A program made the translations under genes and the position numbers. Below the pieces are notes generated by a model. The model ran no database searches. It worked only from the letters and a program-made list of their open reading frames with translations, and was not told where the DNA came from. From Lineolata rhizophorae (taxonomy: Eukaryota; Ascomycota; Dothideomycetes; Lineolatales; Lineolataceae), in the NCBI GenBank assembly GCA_010093515.1, contig MU001680.1, positions 978,426 through 1,042,425 on the forward strand: 64,000 nucleotides of DNA, in the 5' to 3' direction. Position 1 is the stretch's first letter; each line of letters opens with the position of its first letter. Of this stretch, positions 1 through 10,916 are shown in pieces.

Positions 1-492
1 ATTGGACGTGCCGCTGAGCTGTGAGATGGTGTCTTGCAAGCCTCGGATCGTCTCTTCCATGCGCTCATTTGACTTCTTCATCGTCTCTTCCATGCGCTCA
101 TTTGACTTCTTCATCGTCTCTTCCATGCGCTCATTTGACTTCTTCATAGTCGTCTTTAGGTCGGCGATAGTCTCGTGTAGCTGCTGGGTCTCTCGTAGGT
201 GTTCCGCTTTCAATTCCGCCAGCATGGCCACCTTCATCTCCGCAAGCATGGCTGCCCATTGGTTCTGCCCATTATCTCTAGGTGCCTCCACCTCCTCGCC
301 TGCATCCATAGTGGCCACGTCTTCCATTTCGTCATCGGTGTCCTGTCCGAGAGCAAGGCGCACGTAATTGGGTCTCTTGCCGTTGCGGCTGGGTCTGCCG
401 TTGGGCCTGGCTGAGGATTTCGCCGGTGGCATGTTGCCGTGCAACGCGTCGTTGGTCAAGGCTCTTTTCCGACCACCAACACCTGTGGCCAT
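1..492 (-). CDS. Partial coiled-coil protein of unknown function (C-terminus off window)
   Basis: The minus strand is open from an ATG at 492 to the window edge, giving 164 residues without a stop. The N-terminus is basic (begins MATGVGGRKRA), residues 55-75 are acidic (DTDDEMEDV), and from about residue 80 the chain is a predicted coiled coil rich in Met, Lys and Glu. Residues 116-148 are three identical copies of MKKSNERMEET, an 11-residue (hendecad) coiled-coil period, encoded by perfect 33-bp repeats at 49-147. I do not recognise the family. A basic N-terminus followed by a coiled coil is also seen in ORF1/gag-like proteins of fungal retroelements, so a mobile-element origin is possible, but no reverse transcriptase, zinc knuckle or terminal repeat lies in view. 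The stop and any downstream domain lie outside the window. Confidence 0.55.
   Translation of the reverse strand, partial: MATGVGGRKRALTNDALHGNMPPAKSSARPNGRPSRNGKRPNYVRLALGQDTDDEMEDVATMDAGEEVEAPRDNGQNQWAAMLAEMKVAMLAELKAEHLRETQQLHETIADLKTTMKKSNERMEETMKKSNERMEETMKKSNERMEETIRGLQDTISQLSGTSN
49..147 (-). repeat. Perfect 33-bp tandem repeat, three copies
   Basis: Three identical 33-bp units at 49-81, 82-114 and 115-147 each encode MKKSNERMEET on the minus strand. Exact identity at the DNA level, including wobble positions, points to recent expansion by slippage or unequal exchange inside a coiled-coil coding region. Confidence 0.95.
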
Positions 493-2435
493 CGACCAGT
501 GGGCGGACCCCACTCAGAAGGTAAGGAAAGGTAAGCGAGAGTGATAAAACGATAGCAAATGCCCGGAGGAACGCTCGAATATGCGAAAAGTCGCCAGTTC
601 CTATTTATGTGGCGATTGGAGGCGGTCTCGTGGGGCGGGGAAGGAAAGTAGTTTGATGGCGGAATCACGATTGAGGTTCTGTTGCTGACTAAGATACTTT
701 TTCGGGTAAACATTCGTTCCGGCTAGCGGACCTACATCGAGTGAGTGTAACTACACAAACAGCAATGAAAGTTGCAAGCAGACGACAAACTCAAAACAGG
801 AAAGGCTAAAGAATGTAGGTCTTGTCGTGGATATCGTGTACCTTTGGCAGCAGCAGCCACGTGACGCTCGGGGCCAAGTAATGCCGGCCCCGGTTCAGCG
901 CACAGCGTATATACTACGTAATGGAAGCGGCTGAAGGCGATGATATAAGTGAAGGCCGACTTCAATCACCATAACACGTAGAGCGATCGTCCTCGCCCAT
1001 ATGTATAAATTGGACGTTGGGCATTTATTGCTCCACCAGGCGGCGCCGGAGCCTCGCTCAGCTGGTAATTGCGAGGCGGCCACGTCGCGCAGATATTCGA
1101 GGGGTTTCAGCGGGTGGGGCCAGCTCCGAGGCCTCTGCGCGGAGGCGTTCGCACGAAGAAAAAAGGGGAGCTTGGCTTGCCGAGTCCGGCTTTTGCATGA
1201 GAACCACGGGTTGCCCTACATACTGACTACGTACCGTATACGCATGCCCGCGGGTCGCCAGGCGCGTCAACAAAGGCCGTTCGGCCGGGCAACAGAAGTC
1301 AACGTCTCGTCGTCCGGAGAAACGCAATGGATGCGTCGCACGCCTGGCTGCCTCGGCGCCCGCCGCCCCCAGGCGTCAGACGAGCCCCATTTCGTTGGCG
1401 ACCTCAATGCCGGTCCGGGGGGAGGGGGGCGGGCCCCCGGGCCTTCTCCGCCAATGATCGGCGCGCGCGCCCGCGGGCCCGGACCCTTCCTGGCGACCCG
1501 CCAGCCCGAACCCCTGGCCGGCGCGCCGAAAGGGCGCGAGTCTTCCACCACGCCGCGCCGTACCTCGTAGGATGTCCTGCACCCTCGGACGACGCGAGCG
1601 CGCGGCGCCCCAGTTCTCAGGCCCGGTGGAGCGTGCGGCGGGCGTGACCACGACGGCGCCGCCTGCAGGTCCCCTACCTATACCGAACGCGGCGACGCTA
1701 GCTCCGCGCCGGGAAACTGCACAACACCTGCTCGGGGAAACCCTCCACCTGGCACCACGCGCGGGCGAGGAGCTCTCCCCGTGTCCCCTTTTCTAACAAT
1801 ATATCCCCGCCGCCGCTCGTCGCCTCCATCGCCATGGTTTCCGCTTGAGGGCGGGCTGCTTCTTATCGATTGATCATCGCCGAAGAGCCGTGTGGGCGAG
1901 CGACCCGTCCGGCCGTGAAAAGTGTCTCCTGGTACCGGGGGAGGGGGGCAAACTCGAGGGTCCTTGGAAGCCTCAACCGCCGTTTCGGATCGCGTGTGCG
2001 TGAAGGCGTCAACCCGGGCCGCCGGTGCCGACGCCGGTCCCGCGTTTGTGTTTCTCTCGACGCGGAACTTCCTTCCTCTTCTTTCTCCATCCGCATCATA
2101 GCGCCGGCGCGCTTCCACGGAACGCTTTCGTGCGCCTTCAATCTACCCGTCGCTCTTTCCTAGGTCACGCACCTTCCTTCACCGTGGTTCCCCGCTTCGC
2201 TTCCGTCAGGGGAAGGTTCCCTAGCTTTCCCCCCTATCACGATCTAGTATGACACCACCTCCATCGTGCTGAAGATCCATCGCCAGTGTTAACCATCGAC
2301 CCTCTGCAGATCTATTTGCCACACCACCCACGCCTTCGCATCAGAACGTCTGCTTGATTCCTCGTGCCCTGCCCGCCTTCCGCCACCAACCACGTTCACC
2401 TACTTAATCTATACAACAAGACCACGCCGTCCATC
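493..2435. other. Divergent intergenic region, no gene supported
   Basis: The left ~500 bp are of mixed composition and would hold the promoter of the minus-strand coiled-coil gene. The remainder is GC-rich, then becomes pyrimidine-rich from about 2150, as expected of a fungal promoter and 5' leader for the gene starting at 2436. Open frames of 60-190 codons exist on both strands, but none has convincing protein character or splice signals. Confidence 0.6.
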
Positions 2436-4316
2436 ATGGCGACCGACCCGTGCCCTCCGTCGCCCCTGTCCCGCTCCGCCTCGCCTCCTCCCTGGACCCC
2501 GCCCTCGCTCGCCATCTCCGCCTGCCCGCAGCTCGACCGGTCCGTCTCGACGGCGTCGTCGGTGTCGTCGGTGTCCGGGCGCTCGTCGTCGGACGCGGGC
2601 ACGGCGGTCAGCGGCGGCGGCGAGGACGGCGCGGGCCGGCGCCGGCGCCGCGGCTACATGCGGCCGCAGGCCACCGTCTTCGCCGACTCGGCCAAGCAGC
2701 GCGAGAGCGTCATGAGCCTCGGCAGCATCGCGCACCTGCAGTACTACTTTGCCCGGACGGGCCTGCTGGACGGGAAGGGCGCGCAGCTGGCGAGGGAGGC
2801 GGGCAAGAAGGCCGAGAGGGACAAGGAGAGGGGCAGGGAGATGAAGAGGAGCGCGAGCGGGAAGCGCTTGAGCGGCGCGGGAAGCGTGGCTAGCAGCGGT
2901 GGTGGTGGTGGAGCCGGCTCATCGGGCGATTCGTTTCTGGCCTATGCGGGCTTGACCGGAGGGGATGCCGTCTCGGATGTCTTGACGGATGACGGCCATG
3001 CGTCCACGGTGGGCGGCGGGCCCCTGGTGGAGAGCCCCATCGATGAGGATGGCGCCTCGACGGCAGCTTGGGATGAGGCGGAGCCGGTCATGCTCCCGCC
3101 AACGGTCAGCACGTACAACCACCGGCCAGCCTACGTGCCGCCGCCCCCGGACATGAACGTGCTCAGGAGGGAACTGCGGGAGGCGTTGGACGAAGCACGG
3201 AACGTGTTGAAGGAGGTGGAGAGGATGCGGCAAGAAGAGGAGAAGGGATCGGCCGGAAGCGATGACACTACAGGCGCTAACGGAGCGGCGGCGGACGGCA
3301 ACGGCGCCGGCTCCAGCGCGTCGGACCCGGCGGCCGAGCCGGCGGCTCCCGCGGCGCCGGCTCCGTCGGCGGCGGAAGCGTCCGACAACCAGGGCTGGCA
3401 CGAGCTGCAGGGCATGCGGCTCCTGGACGTGGTGACGCTGGCGATCCGCGCGGCCAAGAACTACTACACGTCGCACGACGACCCGCAGAAGCTGTACGCG
3501 CTCAAGCCGGAGCGGGCACTGCGGGCGGAGCTGTACGGCGTGCTCGACGTGCTGCGGCGCATGGCGGCGCGCGGCTTCGCGGGCGGGGCGCGCGCGGGCG
3601 AGGTGCGCGCGGTGCTGGGCTGGGCCGACGACATCGCCGGGCTGCTGCGGCGCGAGGACGAGGCCGAGAAGTGCGAGGAGGCCCGGCGCGAGGGCGCCGA
3701 GTGGCGGGTCGGCGACTGGGCCGGCCGCGAGCGCGAGCGCGAGTGGCTCTTCCTGCGCAGCTTCGACCGGCGCGAGGACGGCACGGCCGAGGCGGAGGAG
3801 CTGCCGGCCTGGACGGACCCGGGCGGGCCGGGGCGGCCGTCGTCATCGTCGTCGTCGCCGGCGCCGGCGCCGGTGCCCCTCCCGACGCCGTTCCTGGCTG
3901 CGCTGCGTTCCGGCCTCCGCCTCGTGAGGCTGCACAACGCGTGCGTGCGCGCGTCGCGCCGGCACTTCGAGGAGATCCGGGCCTTCCACGCCGACACGGG
4001 CAAGCCGTACCGGTGCGCGGACAACCTGCGGTACTGGCTCAAGGCGGCGGAGCTGCGGTGGGACGCACGGCTGCGGCTGGCCGAGGCCGACGTCATGGCC
4101 GTCGTCCGCGGCGACGCGGCCGACCGCGGCGCCTGGCTGCGCTTCGACGCCGCCGTAATGCGCTGGTGCAAGGCCGTCCGCGAGGAGATCACGGCCGAGT
4201 GGGAGCTGGAGAGGCGCGAGAGGGAGAGGAAGGGGAGGCTGCTGCCGCCGCCGATGCTGGTGGTGCAGGAGGGGAGCGGGGAGGTGGTGGGGGAGCGGCG
4301 GCGGCGGGCGAGGTAG
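2436..4316 (+). CDS. Conserved Pezizomycotina protein of unknown function
   Basis: A single-exon gene of 626 aa. The frame stays open upstream to a GTG at 2364, but the ATG at 2436 (context atcATGgcg, protein MATDPCPPSP) is the sensible start. The N-terminal 60 residues are Ser/Pro-rich; the block ATVFADSAKQRESVMSL and the following SIAHLQYYFARTGLLDG (residues ~75-115) look structured. Residues ~215-330 are disordered and Ala/Gly/Pro-rich. From about residue 327 a helical domain begins (TLAIRAAKNYYTSHDDP), rich in Arg/Glu, and continues to a conserved-looking segment YRCADNLRYWLKAAELRW near residue 525. No signal peptide, membrane span or catalytic motif is seen. From memory this architecture recurs in filamentous ascomycetes as an uncharacterised protein. 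No function is assigned. Confidence 0.8.
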   Translation: MATDPCPPSPLSRSASPPPWTPPSLAISACPQLDRSVSTASSVSSVSGRSSSDAGTAVSGGGEDGAGRRRRRGYMRPQATVFADSAKQRESVMSLGSIAHLQYYFARTGLLDGKGAQLAREAGKKAERDKERGREMKRSASGKRLSGAGSVASSGGGGGAGSSGDSFLAYAGLTGGDAVSDVLTDDGHASTVGGGPLVESPIDEDGASTAAWDEAEPVMLPPTVSTYNHRPAYVPPPPDMNVLRRELREALDEARNVLKEVERMRQEEEKGSAGSDDTTGANGAAADGNGAGSSASDPAAEPAAPAAPAPSAAEASDNQGWHELQGMRLLDVVTLAIRAAKNYYTSHDDPQKLYALKPERALRAELYGVLDVLRRMAARGFAGGARAGEVRAVLGWADDIAGLLRREDEAEKCEEARREGAEWRVGDWAGREREREWLFLRSFDRREDGTAEAEELPAWTDPGGPGRPSSSSSSPAPAPVPLPTPFLAALRSGLRLVRLHNACVRASRRHFEEIRAFHADTGKPYRCADNLRYWLKAAELRWDARLRLAEADVMAVVRGDAADRGAWLRFDAAVMRWCKAVREEITAEWELERRERERKGRLLPPPMLVVQEGSGEVVGERRRRAR

Positions 4317-6582
4317 GATGGCTGGGCGGGTTGTGGGCGCGAAAAAAAAGTGTACCGAGGAGGCTGTGATGTGGGTTTGGAAGGGTGCAAGTCTGCCTCG
4401 GGCTGATATTTTCCTGTTCCTTTCTGACCTGTGAGCCTTGTTTGCTTGTTAAAACTTTTTTTTTTTTTTCGAGGTGACTGGGAGTATGTCCGGACTTTTT
4501 GTCAGATTGAACGAAAGGGGCTAGCCGTGTTAAGTGGCGCAAAGTCCCTTCTTTTTTTCTTTTTCTTTTTTTTTTTTTCACGAACTCTTTTTTTGTTTCC
4601 CACAGTTTCCCATGAGATTGATGCGCGCGGCATTTTTTTTTGGGATGTTACACTTATTATTTATTTGTTGTAGTCTCACTTTTTGCGGTCAAAGTACCTG
4701 TGTTGTAGTAACACACGATACCCGAACTTTTCCATTCGACAAACTTCTTTTCGGACCCGTTGCCAAGGAAACAGAAATGGGTGGTGACACGAAATTTGCG
4801 CGCATTTCCTTAGTTGCATAATATGTGTGTGCTCCGCCTCTCTTCCAGAGCCTCGTGACTTCAGTAGGCACCTGCAGACCGACAACGCGCATCCTAGCTT
4901 TCACTTTTCCTTTACAGCCATACATCTCGGCGAATCGAGGAAATTCTGGCGGATTCCGGCGTATAGTGGTGCTGCTATTTGTGCGGCGAGCGAGGATATA
5001 TAAAGCCTTTTAATGTGCCTAGCGCATCCCGCCGACGGCAGCGGTACCTGCAGGGACGGGAAGCAGGCCGGAATGCAAGGGCGCGCGGGCGGGCACAGAG
5101 CAGGCACCGGCAGCCAGCCGGCCAGCCAGCCAGCCGCGCGCTGGGCTGGACGGCCTGCAAGCAAGGCTGGGAGACTCTTCACGTTTCCGCTGCGGGCGAG
5201 ACCGACCGCGCCACGCCTTGAAACCCGGTCATGCCCTCGACCGGGCTTGACTTGTATGTGCCTATGCCAGGCCTGCTTACCGAGGCCCCGAGCTTTGCCC
5301 ATTGCGTCGACGAGAGGAATGGGAGCTTTGACAAATGCGATGGGGATGGAGACCTGTGCAGAAAGGAAGAAGAGGGAAACAAGGGTTGTGGGGATCACAG
5401 TAATTATCCCGGGGTCGCGGTGTGCGCGGTAGATGGACGCGATAAGAGGCACGACAAGGACCGGTGGGCGGGACGGGAGGGGATGCACGTAGTACGTGGT
5501 ATGTACGGCGGCATGTGGTGGACACGGGTCGCGTCGGCCGTGCACCCTTCCTTGTGCCGCATGCTTGGGCGTCCTTTTCAGCCGGCGAGCGCGACCGTCT
5601 CACAAGGCGGAATGGGAGGCGACGAAAGGGCGGCCGCGGGAGGGAGGAGCGCAGAACGGGGGCCCCAGAGCGGCGGACGCGTTACGGGCCGGCGGCCAGC
5701 TGGCGGGATGAATGGATGAAGGGGACCAAGGGACCGCAGCGGACCGTCAGCCCAAGGCCGGCGTCGACATCGCCCGCCGCCGCCGCCCCTCTTTCCTCTT
5801 CTCTCTCCGCCGCCCTCCTCGCCTTTCGCCGTCCGTCCTGTGTCCCGTCGTCGTCTTCTGGAAGAACGGCGGCTTCAGCCGGGCTTGAGTCGGCCGACCG
5901 CCCGCATTCCCGCCCTTCCCCGCCACTTTTGGATCTGGCGCGCGCGCGCCCCGAACTAAATCCTCCCGCCACCCACGCGTCTCGCGCCGGGCCCCCAGCC
6001 CGGCCCTTCCCCCCCCATCCCCTCCCCCATCAGCCTGAGCCCGCAGCAACACGGCCAAAGTCGCGCGTCCGCTCGCCCTGTCTCTGGGGCGCGCCGCGGT
6101 CACCGTGCGGGAACGCACCACGCGCCTTCCGCGAGACTTCTGGAGCCGGAGAAGAAAGGAAGAAGGGAGCCCGCGGGGCGCGTCGGCCGTGTGTTTTTTT
6201 GCGCAAGAGACGGCCGGAAGGACCGGCGTGCGGCACGCGCGTTGAGACGGCGCGCAAACCCCCTCCCCCCCCTGTGGGCGCCCTCGCCAGCCAGCCAGCC
6301 AGGACGACCGGGCAGAATTCCCCTACCCCCGGAACGCACGCCCGCCCTCGCGAGAGATCGCTGGCCTGCTCCGCCGGCGAGGAGCGCCAAGAGGCGGAGC
6401 TGCGAGCGGCGACTTGCGAGACCCGCTGAGGAGAAGCTGGGAGGGGGTCTCTCGGCCGCGATTGCTTGCGCGGTGAGTTGCATGGTCTCGGCCGGGTCAG
6501 GTGTTTGTCGGGCGCCCGCGGTGGTGCGTGCTGCCGCCGTGACCTGGGGACCGACCGCTCGGCCGCCGCCGCCGCCGCCCAC
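4317..6582. other. Intergenic region; 3' UTR and GC-rich promoter/leader of kar9
   Basis: T-runs at 4457-4469 and 4550-4580 probably belong to the 3' end of the upstream gene. A TATA-like string occurs at 4995-5001 (gatatataaag) without a convincing coding frame after it. CAGC-type short repeats lie at 5111-5133 and 6283-6302. The last ~900 bp are very GC-rich with pyrimidine tracts and probably form the promoter and long leader of the gene starting at 6583. I support no gene here. Confidence 0.55.
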
Positions 6583-9500
6583 ATGCCGCTGAGCGAGCAC
6601 TTCCACCTCCGCTTCCAGCACCACGCGCGCCAGGGAGCGAAGGAGACGCGAGCGCAGCAGACGCAGACGCAGCAGCAGCATCAGCGCCCGCCGGCGGCCC
6701 AACCGCCCTCGTCTGGCGGAGAGCAGCAGCAGCAGCCCCGGCCGCTGCGGCAGCGGCACCTGAGTCAGCGCGCGGGCGCGGATTCGCCGGGCCCGCAGGT
6801 GCGGCCTCGCGTCGGCGCCGCTGGGCCAGTCGCTGGGAGCCCGGCCGCGGCCGCCGCAGCGTCCATCGCTGCCGCTTCCATCGCCGCCGACCGCGCCCCT
6901 GCCGTTACGGGCAACCACCCCGGGGCTTCTCCCGCTGGAGCCGTTTCCCGCACCACCACCACCACCGCCTCCGCGTCCTCCACCACGCCCGCCTCCGCGC
7001 CCGGCATCACCACCACCACCACCTCCGCCGCCGCCCCTGCTGCTGGTGCTGGCGACCGTGTCCCCGGCGCCGTCCGCAGCAGACCCGGCTCCGCCATCGA
7101 CTCCTGGACGGGTGCGGCGCCATCCGCGCGTCGTCCTCCCTCCGCTGCCGACGACGCCGCCCGCCCAACGTTTTGCTCGACGCCGCCCACGCCGACGGCC
7201 GCCGCAGCGTCATCATCGTCACCACCGCGGCTGCCGCCGTCCCACGCACCCACGACCGCCGATTCGTCTGCGGCCACCACGCCCACATCCACCACCACCA
7301 CCACCGTCACCACCACCGTCACCACCACCGCCTCGCTCCGCACGCCCTCACCGCCGCCGCCCAGCCACCCCAGCCACGCGTCCCGCGGCGGCGACGACAG
7401 CGGCGGAGCCCGACGCCGCGCCCTTCGGAAGCTGTCGCCGGGCCTGCTGGCCCGCATGCGCCTGCTCGACAAGAGCCGCGTCGTCTCGTCGCCCGCCCTC
7501 TGCCAGGACAAGATCGGCCGCATCCCGGAGAGCCAGCTGCGCGAGCTGGACGCCCTCGCGCTCCAGCAGCAGGAGGAGCTGCGCGCCGGCGAGGAGTACG
7601 CACTGCAGCTGCGGGCGCGCCGCGACCGCGCGCCCACGAACGCGTCGGCCGCGTCCAAGAGCTTGAGCAGCAGCCACGGCCGGAGCGTCTCGTCCAACGG
7701 CAACAACGTTGAGGACACCGCGCGAGGCGGGGGTCGGGAAGAAGAGGACGGCGGCCTGGACGAGGACGCAAAGGCTGCCGCCTCGTTTGCGGTGGCTGCC
7801 GTTGCCGCCATGGACCTGGCCAATGGCGACGCCAGCGACCGCTCGTCCATCATCAGCACCAGTGACCGTTTGGCCCCGTCCGACTCGGAGCATAGCGACA
7901 TCGTCGATCACCAAAAGTACATCATCCCAGAGGGGAAATCCACCAAGATGAGCACCGTATATTCGGTATCGCAATCGGCCGCTTCTGCCGGTGAGACTCC
8001 GCCCACCCCGCCGCCCAAGGACCACGCGGTAAAAGGGCCGAGACATTTTGCGACCAAATCAACGACCTCAGTTTCATCATCGATGACCGACCTCACCAAC
8101 GGCGCGAGCCAATCGGCTGCGCCCCCTTTCGGCGACGACTCCTCCACCGCCGAATCCTACTTCAACCCTTACAACCTTTCCAGGGCCAACTCCGTGTATT
8201 CCCTCTCCCGAGTGTCCTTCACGAACCAGATCCAACAACTCACCTCCATCAAGCTTCCGCAGGCCTCCTCGTTAGCAGAACACATTTCGGCGATCCCGAC
8301 GTCGGGGGCCGCCGCCCGGGCGCTCAGTGACGCCGCCGAGCAGATCCGCCGCTGGATATCCAAGGCGTCCGAGGTGTTGAGCGGCCTCGACGCCGAGGAT
8401 GACGTCGAGTGGGCGGCGGCCGGCGGCCGGGAAGGCCTCGGCGAAGTCGACGCGGCCGTCAACAGGTTCGAGAGCCTCATCACCGTCTACGTCGGCGCCA
8501 TCGAGGAGCTGCAGTCACGCAAGGACGTCGCGAGCGTGCCCGCGCGTGAGCTGCAGAAGGTCGTCGAGCAGATGGAGAACATCCTGGCCGAATGGAAGCG
8601 CATCAAGAAGACGCTGAAGGAGGTGAAGGAGCAGGTCGAGGTCGCCATGGAATGGGAGGAGCTGTGGAACAACGTGCTGGGCGAGATAGGGCTCGAGGTG
8701 GACGCTCTCGGCCGCCTCATCTTCGAGATGGAGGAGCGGCGCCACCGCGCCGTCATGGCCGACTCGGACCCGGGCAACAGCCTTGACCTGGGCGAGCTTG
8801 AGACCATCGTGGAGGAGGCTCCCGCCGTACGTAGCCTCAACGCTCAGATGGCGGCAAGCGGCGCCGGCGCCGGCGCCGGCAGCCGCCTGAGCCTCGCGGC
8901 CATCCCGCAGTCCACGTCGCCCGCCTCGCCGTCCGCGCAGACGGCGCAGGACGACTCCAACTTGCTCGCGCTATTCGCCCGGATGCAGCCGCTGCGCGCC
9001 TCGCTCGACTTTCTGCCCATGCGGCTGTCCTCGTTTCTCATGCGCGGCAGCGCCGTGTTCCCGACCTCGTGCGACGAGCTCGAGCGGCGCCGTGACCAGC
9101 TCGAGGGCCAGTGGAAGAAGCTCGAGGCGGACGCCGAGGCGCTGCGGCGCGAGCTCGGCGAGGATAGGTGGATCCTCGTGTTCCGGAACGCGGGGCGGCA
9201 GGCGCTCAAGATGTGCGAGTCCGTCTCCCGGAGCCTGGCGAAGCTGCGCGAGGCCATCGAAGACGGCTCGCACCACACCAACCTCCCGGCCACGGCGAAG
9301 AAGATCGAGAGTTACGAGGCCAAGAAGATGCACTACGGCCCGGCCATCGAGCGCGTGCTCGCCATCATCGACCGGGGCGTCAACGACCGCTTGACCGTCA
9401 ACGGCGAAGTCCTCAGGTTGCAAGCGGACATGCGGCGCAGGTGGGAGGAGCTCGGGGAGGAGATGAAGGGCATGGATTTCGTGCTCGAGGAGCTGCAGAT

Positions 9501-10916
9501 GAACCGCTCCCAGCAGCTGCGGGACTCCATCTCGACCATACTGTCGACGGACCGCTCCGTCGCGTCCGCCTCGTCCGCCGTCGACACGCCCGGCAGCTCG
9601 CCCGCCTCCTCCGTCGTCCTCATGAGCCGCAAGAGCTCCGACCACGGCATCAGCGGCGCGCCTGGCACGCCCTACGGCGCCGGCGGCAAGGCCCGCCAGG
9701 GCAGCTTCGCCGGCAGCGGCAAGCCCGGCGCCACGGGCGGCGCCGGCTCCAAGGCCTCGCGGCGCTACTCGAGCCTGCCCACGCCCTCGACGTCGGCGTC
9801 GGGCACGCTGCCCCGCAAGCCCGTGGGTTCCGCGGCCGCCACTGCCACCGCCACCAAGTCGTCGACCATGTCCTCCTCCTCGCGCAGCAGCAGCGCGACG
9901 CGCACGCCGTCGCACCCGGGCTCGGGCGCGGCTTCGCACCTTACGTCGACGCCGACGGTGGCGTCGCGGCTGCACTCGATCCCGGCGCGGCTGCAGTCGA
10001 CGCTGCGCTCGGCGTCGTCGCCGTCGACGAGCGGCCAGACGGCCGCCGAGGCGGCGACGGCGTCCCGCCCCCGTTGGAACTCGTCGACCAACATGAAGGA
10101 CACGATCGTCGGGCACAACTTCAAGCCGCTGTCGGCCACGACGCCGTCGCCGCACCGCAAGCAGCACGGCGCCGCGGGGCGCTCGGCGGCCGGGCCGGCC
10201 GCGATGCCCCCGCGCACCCTGCGCTCCGTCTCGTCGCACTCGGCCATCCCGGTCCCGAGCCCGCTGTCCCGGTCGACCAACTCGTCCTCCGGCGGCCACG
10301 GCGGCGCCGCCGCGAGGCCGCCGTCCACGACCCCCATGCCGCCCCGCGCGGCGAGCTCTATGGGCACCACGCGCGGGGGCTCGGCGTCGGCCGCCGCCGC
10401 CGGCATGGCCGGCACGGCCCCAAGGTCCAAACACCTCTCGCTCGCCCCCGCTGCGCCCGCGACGCCGCTCAAGTCGGGTGCGGGCGCGGGCACGGGCACG
10501 GGCACGACGACGACGCCCGCCACGGCCGGCTCCCCGGCCACGGGCGCGGGCAGCGGCGGCACGATGCGCAAGCGCGCGAGCCGCGCCGACTTGGGCGGCG
10601 CGGCGGGCGCCGAGGAGCTGAGCCCGAGCCCGAGCTCGAGCCCGAGCCCGAGCGCGCGCAGGGCGGCGGCGGCGGCGGGCGTGGGTGGCACGGGCAGCAC
10701 TGGCGGCACTGGCGGCGGCAAGAGGGCGAGCTTGTTGCCGATGNNNNNNNNNNNNNNNNNNNNNNNNNNNNNNNNNNNNNNNNNNNNNNNNNNNNNNNNN
10801 NNNNNNNNNNNNNNNNNNNNNNNNNNNNNNNNNNNNNNGGGAGGATGAGTAGGTTGGGGGGTGCGGGGGGTGCTGCGGCTGGGGGGGAGGAGCAGCGGCC
10901 GAGGTGGAGGGGGTGA
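6583..10916 (+). CDS. kar9: Kar9-type cortical microtubule/spindle-positioning protein, interrupted by an assembly gap
   Basis: A single long frame. It opens upstream at a TTG (6466), but the first ATG is 6583 (MPLSEHFHLRF), giving 1387 codons before the N gap. Residues 1-280 are low-complexity (poly-Gln, Pro, Thr, Ala). A conserved segment LSPGLLARMRLLDKS lies near residue 284. Residues ~560-985 form a helical, spectrin-like region (IRRWISKASEVLSG, LQKVVEQMENILAEWKRI, MHYGPAIERVLAIIDRG) typical of the KAR9 family. The rest is a basic Ser/Pro/Thr-rich tail containing SAIPVP at residues 1220-1225, matching the S/T-x-I-P motif by which +TIPs bind EB1/Bim1. Family members link Bim1 on microtubule plus ends to myosin or dynein to orient spindles and nuclei. 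Where the protein ends is uncertain because 95 Ns interrupt the tail: one frame after the gap stops at 10848, another at 10916. Kar9 assignment rests on recognition of the helical region. Confidence 0.82.
10744..10838. other. Assembly gap (95 N)
   Basis: A run of Ns inside the 3' coding part of the Kar9-type gene, flanked by Gly/Ser-coding and G-rich sequence. The true length is unknown, so the reading frame after it cannot be assigned. Confidence 0.99.

Noticed and set aside
4901-5545. TATA-like box at 4995 followed by a possible small gene
   Set aside because: Frames after it are not protein-like, and the CAGC-rich sequence suggests non-coding DNA; a non-coding transcript cannot be excluded.
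5464-6429. 321-codon plus-strand frame upstream of the Kar9-type gene
   Set aside because: Pro/Arg/Ala compositional translation with no domain or splice context; lies in a GC-rich promoter/leader.
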